A stretch of DNA of 64,000 bases from Robiginitalea aestuariiviva. Lineage in GTDB: Bacteria > Bacteroidota > Bacteroidia > Flavobacteriales > Flavobacteriaceae. Positions within the stretch are counted from its first letter, which is position 1, and every line of letters starts with the position of its first letter. Both the position numbers and the translations under genes were made by a program. Below, one piece after another: positions 1-9,466 of this stretch. The notes beneath the pieces are model-generated. The model saw nothing but the letters and a program-made list of their open reading frames with translations, made no database searches and was not told where the DNA came from. The stretch lies in NCBI RefSeq assembly GCF_029537735.1, contig NZ_JARPUQ010000001.1, positions 1,150,696 through 1,214,695 of the forward strand. The letters run 5' to 3'.

Positions 1-32
1 AAGGTATGGCTCCGCCGGATGGAGCAGCCGGC

Positions 33-2108
33 TTAAAGGGTGTAGGACAAAACCGCCCCAACATAGTAATTTCGCGCGTTGCCGGGGTAGAAGTACCGCG
101 GTTCCGCACCCCCAAAGCTCCCTGCGTTAATCAGGACGGAAGAGGCGTACCGGGTATTCAGCAGATTATTTACCCCTAGTTGCAGGCCCGCTGTAAAACG
201 GCGGGATACGCTATGGCGGTACCCCCATTGCATGCTCACCAACTGGTAGGCATCGCTGTAGATGGAGGCATCGTCCCGAAGGGGGATGGCATCCACATAC
301 TGGTAGGTGGTGTTCCAGTACAGGCCGGAGGTGCCCTGTACCCGCAGCCCGGCATAGACGCGGTTTTTTGGCACCCCTGTAAGCGGGTTGCCGGAATAAT
401 CGTCATCCCCGTCCACAAATTCCCGGAATCGGTGCGCGCTTAAGGTATAGGAGGCGTAAGGGGCCACCACCCAACCGCGCCAATAAAATCGGTATTCCCC
501 GCTCAGTTCAAGGCCCCTGTGGCGGGTGCGGCCCGCATTGCGGCCTATATACTGGTCTTCCCCCACCCGCTGGGCCACCAGCAGGTCGCGGATGTCCATC
601 TGGTAGAGGGCAGCGGCCAGGGACAGGCGCCCATCCAGGGCCTCCAGGTGCCCGCCAAGTTCGTAGTTCATCCCATTTTCCTGGGCTATCTCGGGATTCA
701 CCACCCCGTCCGGATTCAGGGATTCTTCCAGGGAGGGGTTGCTGAACCCCCTGCTGGCATTGAGGTAGAGAAAAGAGCCGTTTTTTCCGTCGTAACGGAG
801 GTCCAGGCTGGGAAGCCAAATCGGGTCGAAGGCCCGCAAACCAGATTGGTCTTCTGCCCCCGCGCCCTGCAGATCGCGGTAATCGTAACGGGTGTGGTTT
901 ACCGAAAGCCCCGCCTGTACCGAAAGGCGCTGGGTAAGGGGCCAGCGCAGGTTGCCAAATACAAAATACTGGTTGCGGAATTCCTTGTTGCGGCTCAGGC
1001 GGTCGCCCTGCAGACTGCCATTGCCATTGTTCTGCTGGTACAGGTTTTCGTAGGTGCTCCAGGTATACTGGTCCTGGTAGAGTTCCCCGCCCCAGGTAGC
1101 CAGGGCTTGCCCACCAGGGGTGTCCCATTGCAGGCGAAAGATACTGCGCAGGCCATAGCCCAGGGTGAATTCATCCAGGATATTAAAGGGCCTGGGTTCG
1201 TAGTGGTCCAGGTAGGAGAAAAACACGCTGGTAGTGTTTTCGAGGCCGCCGCCCAGGTCCAGGCGGTTGGCCAGCCCCAGCAAGCTGTATTTATTGTCTT
1301 CATACCCTTTGGCCTGAGCCCAGGTAAAGGCCGCCTGGGTGGGGTCCTCCTCAAAGGCGGTACGGCTGATCGAACTGGGGATTTCCGCCCGGCATTCAAT
1401 ATAGTTGGCCAGCACCTCCAGGCTGTGGTTGTCCGAAAGGGAGACCTGGGTCCCGAAGAGGAATCCGTCCCGGTCAAAGGCGTTGTTTTGCCGGTACCCC
1501 TGGGTAGTGAGGTGGTTGTACCGCACTTCGGCGCTCAGGGTACTATCCCGGTGTTCCAGCCCAAGGTTGGTTTTGAACATGCCGTAAGAGCCCACCGTGC
1601 TGCGGTTGCGCATGGAGGTACCCCTGGGCCCTGCCTGGTCGGTCTGCAGCAGGAGGGCACCCCCCAGGGCTGCCCCATAGGCGCCGGATTTAGGGCCCTT
1701 TACTACGCGAAGCGAATGCATGTTTTCCAGGTCGAAGGCTTCCAGGGTGGAAGACCCCGTACCGTTGGTCACGGGGATGTCGTTGTAATACATCCGCAAT
1801 TTGTCCGTGCCGTATGGGGTGCGGGCACCCACCCCCCGGATGGTAATTCGGTTGGTATTCAGGGCCCCGGAAAGCATGTAAAGCCCGGGCACCTGGTTCA
1901 GGGTGCCCGCGAAGTCCACTGGGTTCTGCAGGCGTATGGCCTGCGGGGTAAGTACCTCGGAAGGGGTGAGGCCCAGGGGAGAGGCTGTATCGTTTTCCAG
2001 CTTCAGGACCACTTCTTCCAGGTCAATGATACTGTCTTGCGGGGTTTGCTGCCCCAAAAGGCCCGAGGTTCCTGCCAGCAAAAGACAGGTCCATAGTAGT
2101 GACTTCAT
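33..2108 (-). CDS. TonB-dependent outer-membrane receptor
   Basis: Outer-membrane active-transport receptor of 691 residues. I start it at the ATG at 2108 because the signal peptide (MKSLLWTCLLLAGTSGLLGQ) begins there; the frame stays open to 2150, but those 14 residues would precede the signal. A TonB-box-like IDLEEVVL follows the signal. The plug domain (about residues 45-160) contains NRITIRGVGAR and the GPKSGAYGAALGGAL segment typical of plug ends. The rest is a beta-barrel ending in an aromatic strand (YYVGAVLSYTL). There is no carboxypeptidase-like N-terminal domain, which separates it from SusC types. The substrate cannot be told; no partner lipoprotein gene lies next to it. Confidence 0.9.
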   Translation of the reverse strand: MKSLLWTCLLLAGTSGLLGQQTPQDSIIDLEEVVLKLENDTASPLGLTPSEVLTPQAIRLQNPVDFAGTLNQVPGLYMLSGALNTNRITIRGVGARTPYGTDKLRMYYNDIPVTNGTGSSTLEAFDLENMHSLRVVKGPKSGAYGAALGGALLLQTDQAGPRGTSMRNRSTVGSYGMFKTNLGLEHRDSTLSAEVRYNHLTTQGYRQNNAFDRDGFLFGTQVSLSDNHSLEVLANYIECRAEIPSSISRTAFEEDPTQAAFTWAQAKGYEDNKYSLLGLANRLDLGGGLENTTSVFFSYLDHYEPRPFNILDEFTLGYGLRSIFRLQWDTPGGQALATWGGELYQDQYTWSTYENLYQQNNGNGSLQGDRLSRNKEFRNQYFVFGNLRWPLTQRLSVQAGLSVNHTRYDYRDLQGAGAEDQSGLRAFDPIWLPSLDLRYDGKNGSFLYLNASRGFSNPSLEESLNPDGVVNPEIAQENGMNYELGGHLEALDGRLSLAAALYQMDIRDLLVAQRVGEDQYIGRNAGRTRHRGLELSGEYRFYWRGWVVAPYASYTLSAHRFREFVDGDDDYSGNPLTGVPKNRVYAGLRVQGTSGLYWNTTYQYVDAIPLRDDASIYSDAYQLVSMQWGYRHSVSRRFTAGLQLGVNNLLNTRYASSVLINAGSFGGAEPRYFYPGNARNYYVGAVLSYTL

Positions 2109-2190
2109 ATTCCGGGGGTTGGTGGCCCCAAAGATACCGCATAATTGCATTAGGAGAAGGCCGGGGGTTTCAGGGCTGCCCGCAAAGGGC

Positions 2191-2198
2191 TATTTTTG
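2191..2198 (+). promoter_or_regulatory. Bacteroidota -7 promoter box for xth
   Basis: TATTTTTG matches the Bacteroidota -7 consensus TAnnTTTG and lies 18 bases before the TTG at 2217. This argues against a start further upstream for the exonuclease gene, because the TTG at 2196 would lie inside the box. No clear -33 element was seen. Confidence 0.55.
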
Positions 2199-2216
2199 CA
2201 CCGAAATCGGATCGAT

Positions 2217-2981
2217 TTGAAAATTGCCTCCTACAATGTGAACGGAATACGGGCTGCCCTGCGCAAGGGCTTTTTGACCTGGTTGCAGCAAGCAGATCCC
2301 GATGTGATCTGCCTGCAGGAAATCAAGGCGCAGGAAGACCAGCTGGAACTGGAGGTCTTTGAAAAGGCCGGATATCCATATCATTACTGGTATCCCGCCC
2401 AGAAGAAAGGTTACAGCGGGGTGGCCATCCTCTCCAAGCAGCGGCCGGACCATGTGGAATACGGCACCGGGATTGCGTACATGGACTTTGAGGGCCGGAA
2501 CCTGCGGGCAGATTTCGGAGGCGTCTCCGTAATGAGCCTGTACCTGCCTTCCGGGACCAACATCGCCAGGCTGGAGCACAAACTCCAATACATGGCAGAT
2601 TTCCAGCAATACGTGGATGCCTTGCGTCAGGAGAGGCCCGAATTGGTGGTCCTGGGCGATTTCAACATTTGCCACCGCCCCATAGATATACACGACCCCG
2701 TGCGCAATAAAAACGTCTCCGGCTTCCTGCCCGTAGAGCGGGAATGGATCGGGAATTTTATCGATAGCGGCTTCATTGACAGCTTCCGGCATTTTAACCC
2801 GAACCCCCACCAGTACACCTGGTGGACCTACCGCGCCAATGCCCGGGCCAACAACAAGGGCTGGCGCCTGGATTACGGGATGGTAAGCGCGCCTCTGGAA
2901 CCGCACCTTAAACGCTCTGTTATCCTTTCTGAGGCCAAGCACAGCGACCATTGCCCCATCCTTTTGGAACTCAGCGAATAA
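2217..2981 (+). CDS. xth: Exodeoxyribonuclease III (AP endonuclease)
   Basis: Class II AP endonuclease/3'-5' exonuclease for base-excision repair, 254 residues, the family's usual length. I choose the TTG at 2217, giving KIASYNVNGIRAA at the N terminus as in ExoIII; the longer frame from 2196 begins within a promoter box. Metal and catalytic residues are visible: Glu35 in LQEIKAQ, Asp148 and Asn150 in GDFNICH, then RLDYGMVS and the C-terminal SDHCP aspartate-histidine pair. It is followed after 19 bases by an aldo/keto reductase on the same strand, so the two may be cotranscribed. Confidence 0.93.
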   Translation: MKIASYNVNGIRAALRKGFLTWLQQADPDVICLQEIKAQEDQLELEVFEKAGYPYHYWYPAQKKGYSGVAILSKQRPDHVEYGTGIAYMDFEGRNLRADFGGVSVMSLYLPSGTNIARLEHKLQYMADFQQYVDALRQERPELVVLGDFNICHRPIDIHDPVRNKNVSGFLPVEREWIGNFIDSGFIDSFRHFNPNPHQYTWWTYRANARANNKGWRLDYGMVSAPLEPHLKRSVILSEAKHSDHCPILLELSE

Positions 2982-3000
2982 CATTTAAACCAACTCCTGT

Positions 3001-4038
3001 ATGCAATACACTACCCTCCCGAACACCGACATCCGCGTGAGTAAGATCTGCCTGGGCACCATGACCTGGGGCCGGCAGAATACCGAAGCCGAAGGCCATG
3101 AGCAGATGGATTATGCCGCGGAACAGGGCATCAACTTTTTCGACACGGCGGAGCTCTATCCAATTCCCGCCCATTCGGATTACCACTCCCTCACGGAGGC
3201 CTACATCGGGAACTGGTTTAAAAAAACAGGGAAACGCCAGGACATTGTACTGGCTACCAAAATTGCTGGGAAGGCTCCTTTTACCAAATTTATCCGGAAC
3301 ACAGGCTTTAGCCCGGATTCCATAGTGGAGGCTGTGGAAGGCAGCCTCAGGCGTTTGCAAACGGACTATATAGACCTCTACCAGTTGCATTGGCCGGAGC
3401 GGCAGACCAACTTTTTCGGAAAGCGGGGCTATGTGCATTCCGCTTCGGACCACTGGCAGGACAACATCCACCAGGTGCTCGAAACCCTTTCCCGACTCAT
3501 CCAGGAGGGAAAAATCCGGCAGGTGGGCCTTTCTAATGAAAGCCCCTGGGGAACCATGCGGTTCCTGGAGGAAGCCAAGGTACATGACTTGCCGCGCATG
3601 ATCACCATCCAGAACCCGTACAGCCTGCTCAACCGCTTGTTTGAAGTCGGCCTCTCGGAAATCGCACACCGCTCCAAAATCGGGTTGCTGGCGTATTCTC
3701 CCCTGGGCTTTGGGGTGCTAAGCGGAAAGTACCTTGGGGGGCAAAAGCCAGAAAAGGCCCGGGTAACCCTTTTCCCGAATTACAGCCGTTACAGCGGGGA
3801 AACTGCGGTTAAGGCCACAGAGGCCTACAAGGCCATTGCAGACCGGCACGGGCTAAGCCTGGCGCAGATGTCCCTGGCGTATGTCAACACCCGCCCTTTC
3901 CTGACCAGCAACATTATCGGGGCCACCAGTATGGAGCAACTCCGGGAGAATATCGACAGCATCCATGTGGAGCTGACCCCGGAAATTCTGGAGGAAATCG
4001 AAGGGGTACACGAGCGGTACCCCAACCCGGCGCCTTAA
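3001..4038 (+). CDS. Aldo/keto reductase (Tas-like)
   Basis: NAD(P)H-dependent oxidoreductase of 345 residues, close in length and motif pattern to the E. coli Tas protein. The AKR catalytic tetrad is visible: Asp48 (FFDTA), Tyr53 (ELY), Lys87 (ATK) and His130 (LHWP). The cofactor end carries SPLGFGVLSGKY and the C-terminal NIIGATS phosphate-binding region. The insert YPIPAHSDYHSLTE after the Tyr is typical of the Tas branch. The cytosolic substrate is unknown. It starts 19 bases after xth, probably in the same transcript. Confidence 0.88.
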   Translation: MQYTTLPNTDIRVSKICLGTMTWGRQNTEAEGHEQMDYAAEQGINFFDTAELYPIPAHSDYHSLTEAYIGNWFKKTGKRQDIVLATKIAGKAPFTKFIRNTGFSPDSIVEAVEGSLRRLQTDYIDLYQLHWPERQTNFFGKRGYVHSASDHWQDNIHQVLETLSRLIQEGKIRQVGLSNESPWGTMRFLEEAKVHDLPRMITIQNPYSLLNRLFEVGLSEIAHRSKIGLLAYSPLGFGVLSGKYLGGQKPEKARVTLFPNYSRYSGETAVKATEAYKAIADRHGLSLAQMSLAYVNTRPFLTSNIIGATSMEQLRENIDSIHVELTPEILEEIEGVHERYPNPAP

Positions 4039-4123
4039 TGGCTAAGCCATAGAGACCCTTCCCTCATTCCCGGTGGTTTAACCAAAAAGGACGCCGTAAA
4101 CTGGTGTTCTAAAACCACTGGAT

Positions 4124-5542
4124 ATGAAAACCTTCCAAATTTTTCTCTGGTCTTTGATCGGGTTGTCGACCCAGGTTCGGGCCCAGGAGTTTAACGTGTT
4201 TGAAAACGGGTTGATTTATTCGCCCCCTGCGGTCGCCGAGTTGCGTGAACTTATTGCTGAAAAGGATGCGGCATTCCGAAAATGTGACCTGAACAAGACC
4301 TTTCGGTCAAGGTCTCAGACAACGGGGTATTTCATTCCAATCGAAAATGCCAGGCTGGAACACTTTCGGCTGCCGGCGGAAACGTTGTCCCTCCAGGCCT
4401 TCCTGGATAGCCTTGGGCAGGAACCTCCCAAGCAGGAGCACTTTGTCCTGACTGAAAACGTGGAATACAGGGGCAAAAATCATACACGGATATACCGAAG
4501 CCTGAAAGAGACCAGTTTCTATCTGGGTAACAGGGACTTTCAGAAGCAACGGGGCCAACGTTGGATTGGGGTCCCGGGCGGGGTCCTATACCTGGATGCG
4601 CCTTTCGTTGCAGCGGAATTGCCGGAGCGGTATGCCCGGTATCTGATGTACAGCGAATGTATGGTAGACACTACGGCGACGGTCCTGTTGGAGGATGCCC
4701 GCCGAAGCAATGGATTCGAACGAAACATGGCCTGGGAAGGCCTGGAGCGTTACATCAACCGGAAATTCGGCAAACGCGCACCCAAGTTTCCGGAAGAAGG
4801 AAGTGACCAGGCCTATAATACCTATAATGCGAACCTGTCCAAATGGCAGCAGGAGCGGGAACTTTATGTGGCGGACACCTGCAGCCGAACCTCCGCTTTT
4901 AAGGTGCAATTACAGAAGGCCCTGGACGAGGCACGCCTTTCCGGGAATTCCAACGGGAATCTGGAAATGTATGTAGCCCGCTATATTTCGCTCCTGCAGG
5001 CCCTGGAACTCAAACGCCGCCGCCGCGTTGTTGGTATGTGCAGTCAGGACAATAGTCCCAGGGTGCACGCCATGCAAATTGCCCAACTGGCTGCGGAATC
5101 CAGGCAGTGGGATATTTTCCTGCGTTCGCACCTGGATATCATGAACGACCGAATGGACCGTATGTCTGATGGGAGCTACGCTTACGATGCCCGTTTAACC
5201 TATTTGAAGGAACTCGAGGCCTTGCAGATCGATGTGCCTGAACTGATGTACGGCATTAGCCTGCGAACGGAGAACCCTTCAAGGAATCACTATTTCGGGA
5301 CCATCTGGCGTGTGGGAAGGGCGTTGTCCGAAAGCAGTATTGCGCCGGAAATTAAGCGGGAACTTCTGGAGATTGTTGCGGACGACTCCCTGGACTATTT
5401 CAACCGGTTATTGATGTATTATCTGTACGCCAACATGATATATTATGCAGATCCAGGCAAGGACAAAAAGGAATATGAAGCGGCCGAAGGCCAGGGGCTG
5501 AAACTTTTACCGGAATACATGCAGGCCTGGAAACGGTCTTAG
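4124..5542 (+). CDS. Secreted protein of unknown function
   Basis: A 472-residue protein with a plausible Sec signal peptide (MKTFQIFLWSLIGLSTQVRAQ, cleavage after Ala20). I do not recognise a family. The mature part has charged helical stretches, at least four scattered cysteines (CDLNK, SECMV, DTCSRTS, GMCSQD) that could form disulfides in the periplasm, and an aromatic tail (DYFNRLLMYYLYANMIYYADPGK). No lipobox, metal motif or repeat stands out. It stands 85 bases after the aldo/keto reductase and its stop overlaps the radA stop on the other strand by four bases. Confidence 0.75.
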   Translation: MKTFQIFLWSLIGLSTQVRAQEFNVFENGLIYSPPAVAELRELIAEKDAAFRKCDLNKTFRSRSQTTGYFIPIENARLEHFRLPAETLSLQAFLDSLGQEPPKQEHFVLTENVEYRGKNHTRIYRSLKETSFYLGNRDFQKQRGQRWIGVPGGVLYLDAPFVAAELPERYARYLMYSECMVDTTATVLLEDARRSNGFERNMAWEGLERYINRKFGKRAPKFPEEGSDQAYNTYNANLSKWQQERELYVADTCSRTSAFKVQLQKALDEARLSGNSNGNLEMYVARYISLLQALELKRRRRVVGMCSQDNSPRVHAMQIAQLAAESRQWDIFLRSHLDIMNDRMDRMSDGSYAYDARLTYLKELEALQIDVPELMYGISLRTENPSRNHYFGTIWRVGRALSESSIAPEIKRELLEIVADDSLDYFNRLLMYYLYANMIYYADPGKDKKEYEAAEGQGLKLLPEYMQAWKRS

Positions 5543-6897
5543 CTGAATAAGGAACGCATCAGGTCTTCCACCTTCCCAACCCCCACAATCTGGATCCCGC
5601 CTTTGGGTTTGCCCCTTTTGGCATGGGAAGAAATATAGATGCGTGAAAACCCGAGTTTTTCGGCTTCGCCAATGCGGGCGTCTATGCGGGGTACGGGTCG
5701 GATCTCCCCGGCAAGGCCCACTTCGCCGGCAAAACAGTAATCCCGGGGTACGGGGATGTCTGCCGTACTGGAGAGGATGGCGGCAAGCACGGCCAGGTCA
5801 ATGGCAGGGTCGTCCACCTGTATGCCGCCGGTAATATTCAAAAACACGTCTTTGGCAGCCAGCTTAAACCCCGCCCGCTTTTCCAGCACCGCCAGCAGCA
5901 TGTTCAGGCGGCGGGGGGCAAACCCGGTGGCGGACCGCTGGGGGGTGCCGTACACCGCGGTACTGACCAGGGCCTGGATTTCGATCAATAAGGGGCGCAC
6001 CCCTTCTACGGTGGCCGAAATGGCCGTGCCGCTCAGGGCTTCGCTGCCTCTGGAAATCAGGATGTCCGAAGGGTTGGCTACGGGGTGCAGCCCATCCCCC
6101 TTCATTTCGTAAATGCCCAGCTCCGAGGTAGAGCCAAAGCGATTTTTAAGCCCCCGGATAATCCGGAACATGTGGTTGCGGTCCCCTTCAAACTGCAGCA
6201 CCGTGTCTACCATGTGCTCCAGGATTTTGGGCCCGGCAATACTGCCGTCCTTGGTGATGTGCCCAATCAAAACCACCGGGATGTTCGAAACCTTGGCATA
6301 TTTGATGAGCTCTGCCGTGCACTCCCGGATCTGGGAGATGCTCCCGGCCCCGGCTTCCAGGTAATCCGAGTGGAGGGTCTGGATACTGTCTACCACCACC
6401 AGGTTGGGTTCCAGGCTTTCGATATGCTTGAAGATGCGGCTGGTATTCGTCTCCGTCAGGATGTAACAGGCATCGGACCCGGGGGCAATACGCTGTGCCC
6501 GCATGGCAATCTGCCGCTGGCTTTCCTCCCCGGAGACGTATAGGGTTTTAAAAGGCTGCTTCAGGGCCAGTTGCAGCATCAGGGTGCTTTTCCCGATGCC
6601 GGGTTCCCCGCCCAGCAGGGTGAGGGAGCCGGGCACCAGCCCGCCCCCGAGTACCCGGTCCAGTTCCGGGTCGCCCAGCGGGATGCGCATCTCCGCTTCG
6701 GCCCGGATTTCGCCCACGGGGAGCGGTTTGGAAGCTTTCGGTCCGCCCTGCCCGCTTTTCCATCCGGCGGGGGATTCCTTTTCGAGTACCTCCTCCACAA
6801 TGGTATTCCAGGCTTTGCAGGCGTTGCATTGCCCTTGCCATTTGGCATACTGGGCGCCACATTGCTGGCAGAAAAAAGCTGTTTTGGTTTTGGCCAT
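5539..6897 (-). CDS. radA: DNA repair protein RadA
   Basis: RecA-related ATPase that promotes branch migration during recombinational repair, 452 residues. The N-terminal zinc finger has Cys10, Cys13, Cys24 and Cys27. Walker A is GGEPGIGKS (96-104), Walker B is VVVDS ending at 171, and the RadA-specific KNRFG motif is at 251-255. The C-terminal part is the Lon-like domain (FLNITGGIQVDDPAIDLAV). It is the last gene of a minus-strand run panC-panD-flippase-hydrolase-radA, with a 66-base gap before it. Its stop overlaps the convergent gene's stop in TTAG. Confidence 0.96.
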   Translation of the reverse strand: MAKTKTAFFCQQCGAQYAKWQGQCNACKAWNTIVEEVLEKESPAGWKSGQGGPKASKPLPVGEIRAEAEMRIPLGDPELDRVLGGGLVPGSLTLLGGEPGIGKSTLMLQLALKQPFKTLYVSGEESQRQIAMRAQRIAPGSDACYILTETNTSRIFKHIESLEPNLVVVDSIQTLHSDYLEAGAGSISQIRECTAELIKYAKVSNIPVVLIGHITKDGSIAGPKILEHMVDTVLQFEGDRNHMFRIIRGLKNRFGSTSELGIYEMKGDGLHPVANPSDILISRGSEALSGTAISATVEGVRPLLIEIQALVSTAVYGTPQRSATGFAPRRLNMLLAVLEKRAGFKLAAKDVFLNITGGIQVDDPAIDLAVLAAILSSTADIPVPRDYCFAGEVGLAGEIRPVPRIDARIGEAEKLGFSRIYISSHAKRGKPKGGIQIVGVGKVEDLMRSLFS

Positions 6898-6963
6898 GCC
6901 GGGTCCTTCTTTGGGTTAAAGATAGACCGGGCAGCCGGAACTCACAACATGTACGGGAAGGGC

Positions 6964-8109
6964 TTAGAACCCGAAATCCGCTTTCAGGGCATCCATTTTT
7001 TCCAGTGCCATTTCCTTGGTGAGGAAGTCGATTTCTTCCATGCCAAAGGCTTTTTCAAAGGTGCGGAGGGCCTTTTTGGGTTCCCCCATCTGCTCGTAGT
7101 ATTCGGCTTCGAAATAAAACCCGAGCATGGTATCCGGGAAGGCTTCCTTGCAGAGGTCCGAAAGGGGCTTCAGGGATTCCGTGTCTTCCTTTTTGCGGCA
7201 CCCGGCATAGATGGCCAGGATATCGTCCAGTTCCACCCGCTTGCGGAAGCCGAACAGGTCCTCGATGGTAGCGTATTTGTTTTCCAGATAGTTAAAAACA
7301 GGTTCGTCCGAAGTCAGGATTTTTTCCCGGTATTCCGTGGGGCTGATCGGCTTGAAAAGGGAAAAGGTGCGGTCCCAGGCCTTGCCGATCCCATAGGCGC
7401 CGATGGCGTTTTCATCGGCCTCCGGGTACAGGTCGTAGTAATAGTGGAGCCCGTCCCGGTTTATTTGCCGGATTTGGGCATCCAGGGCGTTAAAGCGCTG
7501 CAGGTCCGGCCCGGGCCGTCCGTCTGCGATCAGGTGGTAGAAGATCTGCTGCTCCAGGTCCGCCAGGCGTTGCGGGATGCGGGATTCCATTTCCGGTGCC
7601 AGTAAAGGGGAAATACTGATGAAGGCATTGAACAGGCTCCGCTCTTTGAACAGGTAGTAGTTCCCGAAGTTGGCGGTAATGTCGTACCCTATTATCATTT
7701 TAAAGGGCGCCACATTGTATGCGCTCACCATATAGGGGACAATCTCCAGGCCAATGAATTCAAAGAAGCCCTTCCCCTTGTCCGAGGGTAATCCGGTGTC
7801 TTCCTCGAAGGCGCAATCGTACCAGCGCAATTCGTCTTTTTCCTGGTGAATGCCCACAATGAGGGCTTCGGGCATACCCTGGTATTTGCTGTGGTAGCGC
7901 GAAGCTGCCACCACCTGGTGGAACAGGCGTTCGGCATCCAGGACCACCACCAGGGGGTATTGCTTTTCCGGGGTGTAGTTTTCGGGGATGTAATAGGTTA
8001 CATCGCGCCGTTCCTGCAATTTGAAGGACTCGAAGATTTCTTGTTTTACCTGGGCCGAAAGGGGCATCAGGCTGGCTGCGGTAAGCAGGGCCGAAAGGAG
8101 ACGTTTCAT
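6964..8109 (-). CDS. Secreted alpha/beta-hydrolase-like protein without the serine nucleophile
   Basis: A 381-residue exported protein resembling the esterase family of Fes/IroE-type alpha/beta hydrolases. The start at 8109 gives a signal peptide ending MPLSAQ (about residue 20). The central sheet strand PLVVVLDAERLF and an elbow-like motif are visible, but the nucleophile position reads GYDITA (141-146), so Asp143 stands where GxSxG enzymes have Ser. The protein may be non-hydrolytic or may use another residue. The C-terminal third (about 290-381) looks helical and TPR-like (YYEQMGEPKKALRTFEKAF). It follows the flippase-like gene by 25 bases in the pan-radA operon. Confidence 0.78.
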   Translation of the reverse strand: MKRLLSALLTAASLMPLSAQVKQEIFESFKLQERRDVTYYIPENYTPEKQYPLVVVLDAERLFHQVVAASRYHSKYQGMPEALIVGIHQEKDELRWYDCAFEEDTGLPSDKGKGFFEFIGLEIVPYMVSAYNVAPFKMIIGYDITANFGNYYLFKERSLFNAFISISPLLAPEMESRIPQRLADLEQQIFYHLIADGRPGPDLQRFNALDAQIRQINRDGLHYYYDLYPEADENAIGAYGIGKAWDRTFSLFKPISPTEYREKILTSDEPVFNYLENKYATIEDLFGFRKRVELDDILAIYAGCRKKEDTESLKPLSDLCKEAFPDTMLGFYFEAEYYEQMGEPKKALRTFEKAFGMEEIDFLTKEMALEKMDALKADFGF

Positions 8110-8134
8110 GGGATTGGTTTCTGCGGGGAGGCCG

Positions 8135-9100
8135 TTATTTGGCCCTGTTCCATAACGGCAGCAGCAGGAAAGATATTGCACCGAAGAAGAAGACCATCAG
8201 GGTCTGGGCAATCCACATAATCCACCCAAAGGCATCCCCGGAGACGGTACTGATCCCGAAAAGGGCCAGGGCCTGGCTAACGGCAATGGGGTAGAGGCCC
8301 AGCCCGCCCGGGGTGGCGGTCATGGCGAAGGCGCCGGCTACAAAGGCAACCAGGAGTTCGCCTGTATTTAAGGGCACGGTTTCGGGCACGGTGTATTTGA
8401 TCACCCAGAACATACCGAAATAGGCCGTCCAGATAAAGAGGGTGTGGCCCAGAAAGGCCCATTTGCGTCGGATTTTAAAAATGCTCAACACGCCTTCCAG
8501 CAAACCCCGTACAAACCCGCGTACCTTGTTGGCAAGGGGGTGGGAAGAGCGGCGCAGGAAGGCCCGCAGCACAAAAAGGCCGCCTACCCCGCAAACCAGC
8601 AGCACAATGCTGCCGGTTAGGCCCAGCCCCTGTTCGGAGAGGAACCCCAGGATAATGTCCGTTTGCGCCGCCAGGGTAATCAGGATTACCAGCAGCAGCA
8701 TAATGAGGTCTACAATGCGCTCCGTAACGATGGTCCCGAAACCTTTCTGGAAGGGTACGTCTTCGTAGGTGGCCAGGGCAGTGGCCCTTAGGAATTCCCC
8801 GGACCTGGGAATGCCCAGATTGGCCAGGTAGGCGATCAGGATGATCAGGATGTTGTTCCGCAATTTGGGCCGGTACCCCATGGGCTCCAGCAGGTAATTC
8901 CACCGGATGGCCCGGCTCACGTGGCTCAGGATGCCGATCAGGACGGATATGCCCACCCAGAACAGGTTGGCTTCCCGGATATACCGCACAATCTCGCTGC
9001 GGTCTTCCGGGGAGGTCATCTGGTAGGAATAACCGATCAGGAAGAGTCCCAGGGCAATGGGCAGGAGAATCTTCAGCGCTCTTTTCAGGCGGGGGCTCAA
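8135..9100 (-). CDS. Lysylphosphatidylglycerol synthase TM-domain (flippase-like) membrane protein
   Basis: A 321-residue inner-membrane protein with about seven or eight hydrophobic segments, matching the UPF0104/AglD/MprF transmembrane family in length and motifs: SHVSRAIRWNYLLEPMGY, LGIPRSGEFLRATALATYE, and the late GAFAMTATPGGLGLYPIAV loop. The family includes lipid flippase domains, but there is no aminoacyl-transferase domain, so lysyl-PG synthesis is not implied. It begins two bases after panD and is followed closely by the hydrolase-like gene, so it sits inside the pantothenate operon. The lipid substrate is unknown. Confidence 0.85.
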   Translation of the reverse strand: MSPRLKRALKILLPIALGLFLIGYSYQMTSPEDRSEIVRYIREANLFWVGISVLIGILSHVSRAIRWNYLLEPMGYRPKLRNNILIILIAYLANLGIPRSGEFLRATALATYEDVPFQKGFGTIVTERIVDLIMLLLVILITLAAQTDIILGFLSEQGLGLTGSIVLLVCGVGGLFVLRAFLRRSSHPLANKVRGFVRGLLEGVLSIFKIRRKWAFLGHTLFIWTAYFGMFWVIKYTVPETVPLNTGELLVAFVAGAFAMTATPGGLGLYPIAVSQALALFGISTVSGDAFGWIMWIAQTLMVFFFGAISFLLLPLWNRAK

Positions 9101-9102
9101 GG

Positions 9103-9453
9103 TCAGTTCAGGAGGTTGGTGGCTTCGTTGGGGAATACCAGGGCCGGGTTGAAGTTACGGGCTTCCTCCACTGCCATCCAGGCATAGGTGATCAGGATCA
9201 GAATATCCCCTACAGCCACTTTGCGGGCAGCAGCCCCGTTCAGGGTAAGCTCTCCGCTGCCCCGGGGGCCGGGGATGGCATAGGTTTCCAGGCGCTCGCC
9301 GTTGTTGTTGTTCACGATCTGCACCTTTTCGCCAGGAATGATATTCGCGGCGTCCATCAGGTCTTCATCGATGGTAATGGAGCCGATATAATTCAGGTCG
9401 GCGCCGGTTACCTTTACGCGGTGAATCTTGGACTTGACTACTTCAATTTGCAT
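9103..9453 (-). CDS. panD: Aspartate 1-decarboxylase
   Basis: Pyruvoyl-dependent enzyme making beta-alanine from aspartate for pantothenate and CoA, 116 residues. The self-cleavage site Gly24-Ser25 is present in YIGSITID, so Ser25 would become the pyruvoyl group. Lys8-Lys9 in the KSKIHR segment and [19 protein letters not shown] complete the family pattern. It lies 13 bases after panC, whose product uses the beta-alanine, and two bases before the next gene, which indicates a single transcript. Confidence 0.96.
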   Translation of the reverse strand: MQIEVVKSKIHRVKVTGADLNYIGSITIDEDLMDAANIIPGEKVQIVNNNNGERLETYAIPGPRGSGELTLNGAAARKVAVGDILILITYAWMAVEEARNFNPALVFPNEATNLLN

Positions 9454-9466
9454 GGGGCAAAGATAC

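Noticed and set aside
1-32. Possible hairpin (GCTCC/GGAGC) downstream of the first receptor gene
   Set aside because: No T-run follows on the minus strand and the window edge cuts the context.
519-2096. Long plus-strand open frame of 525 residues opposite the first TonB receptor
   Set aside because: Composition-driven shadow of the receptor gene; no start context, no domain, and the minus strand codes for a convincing receptor.
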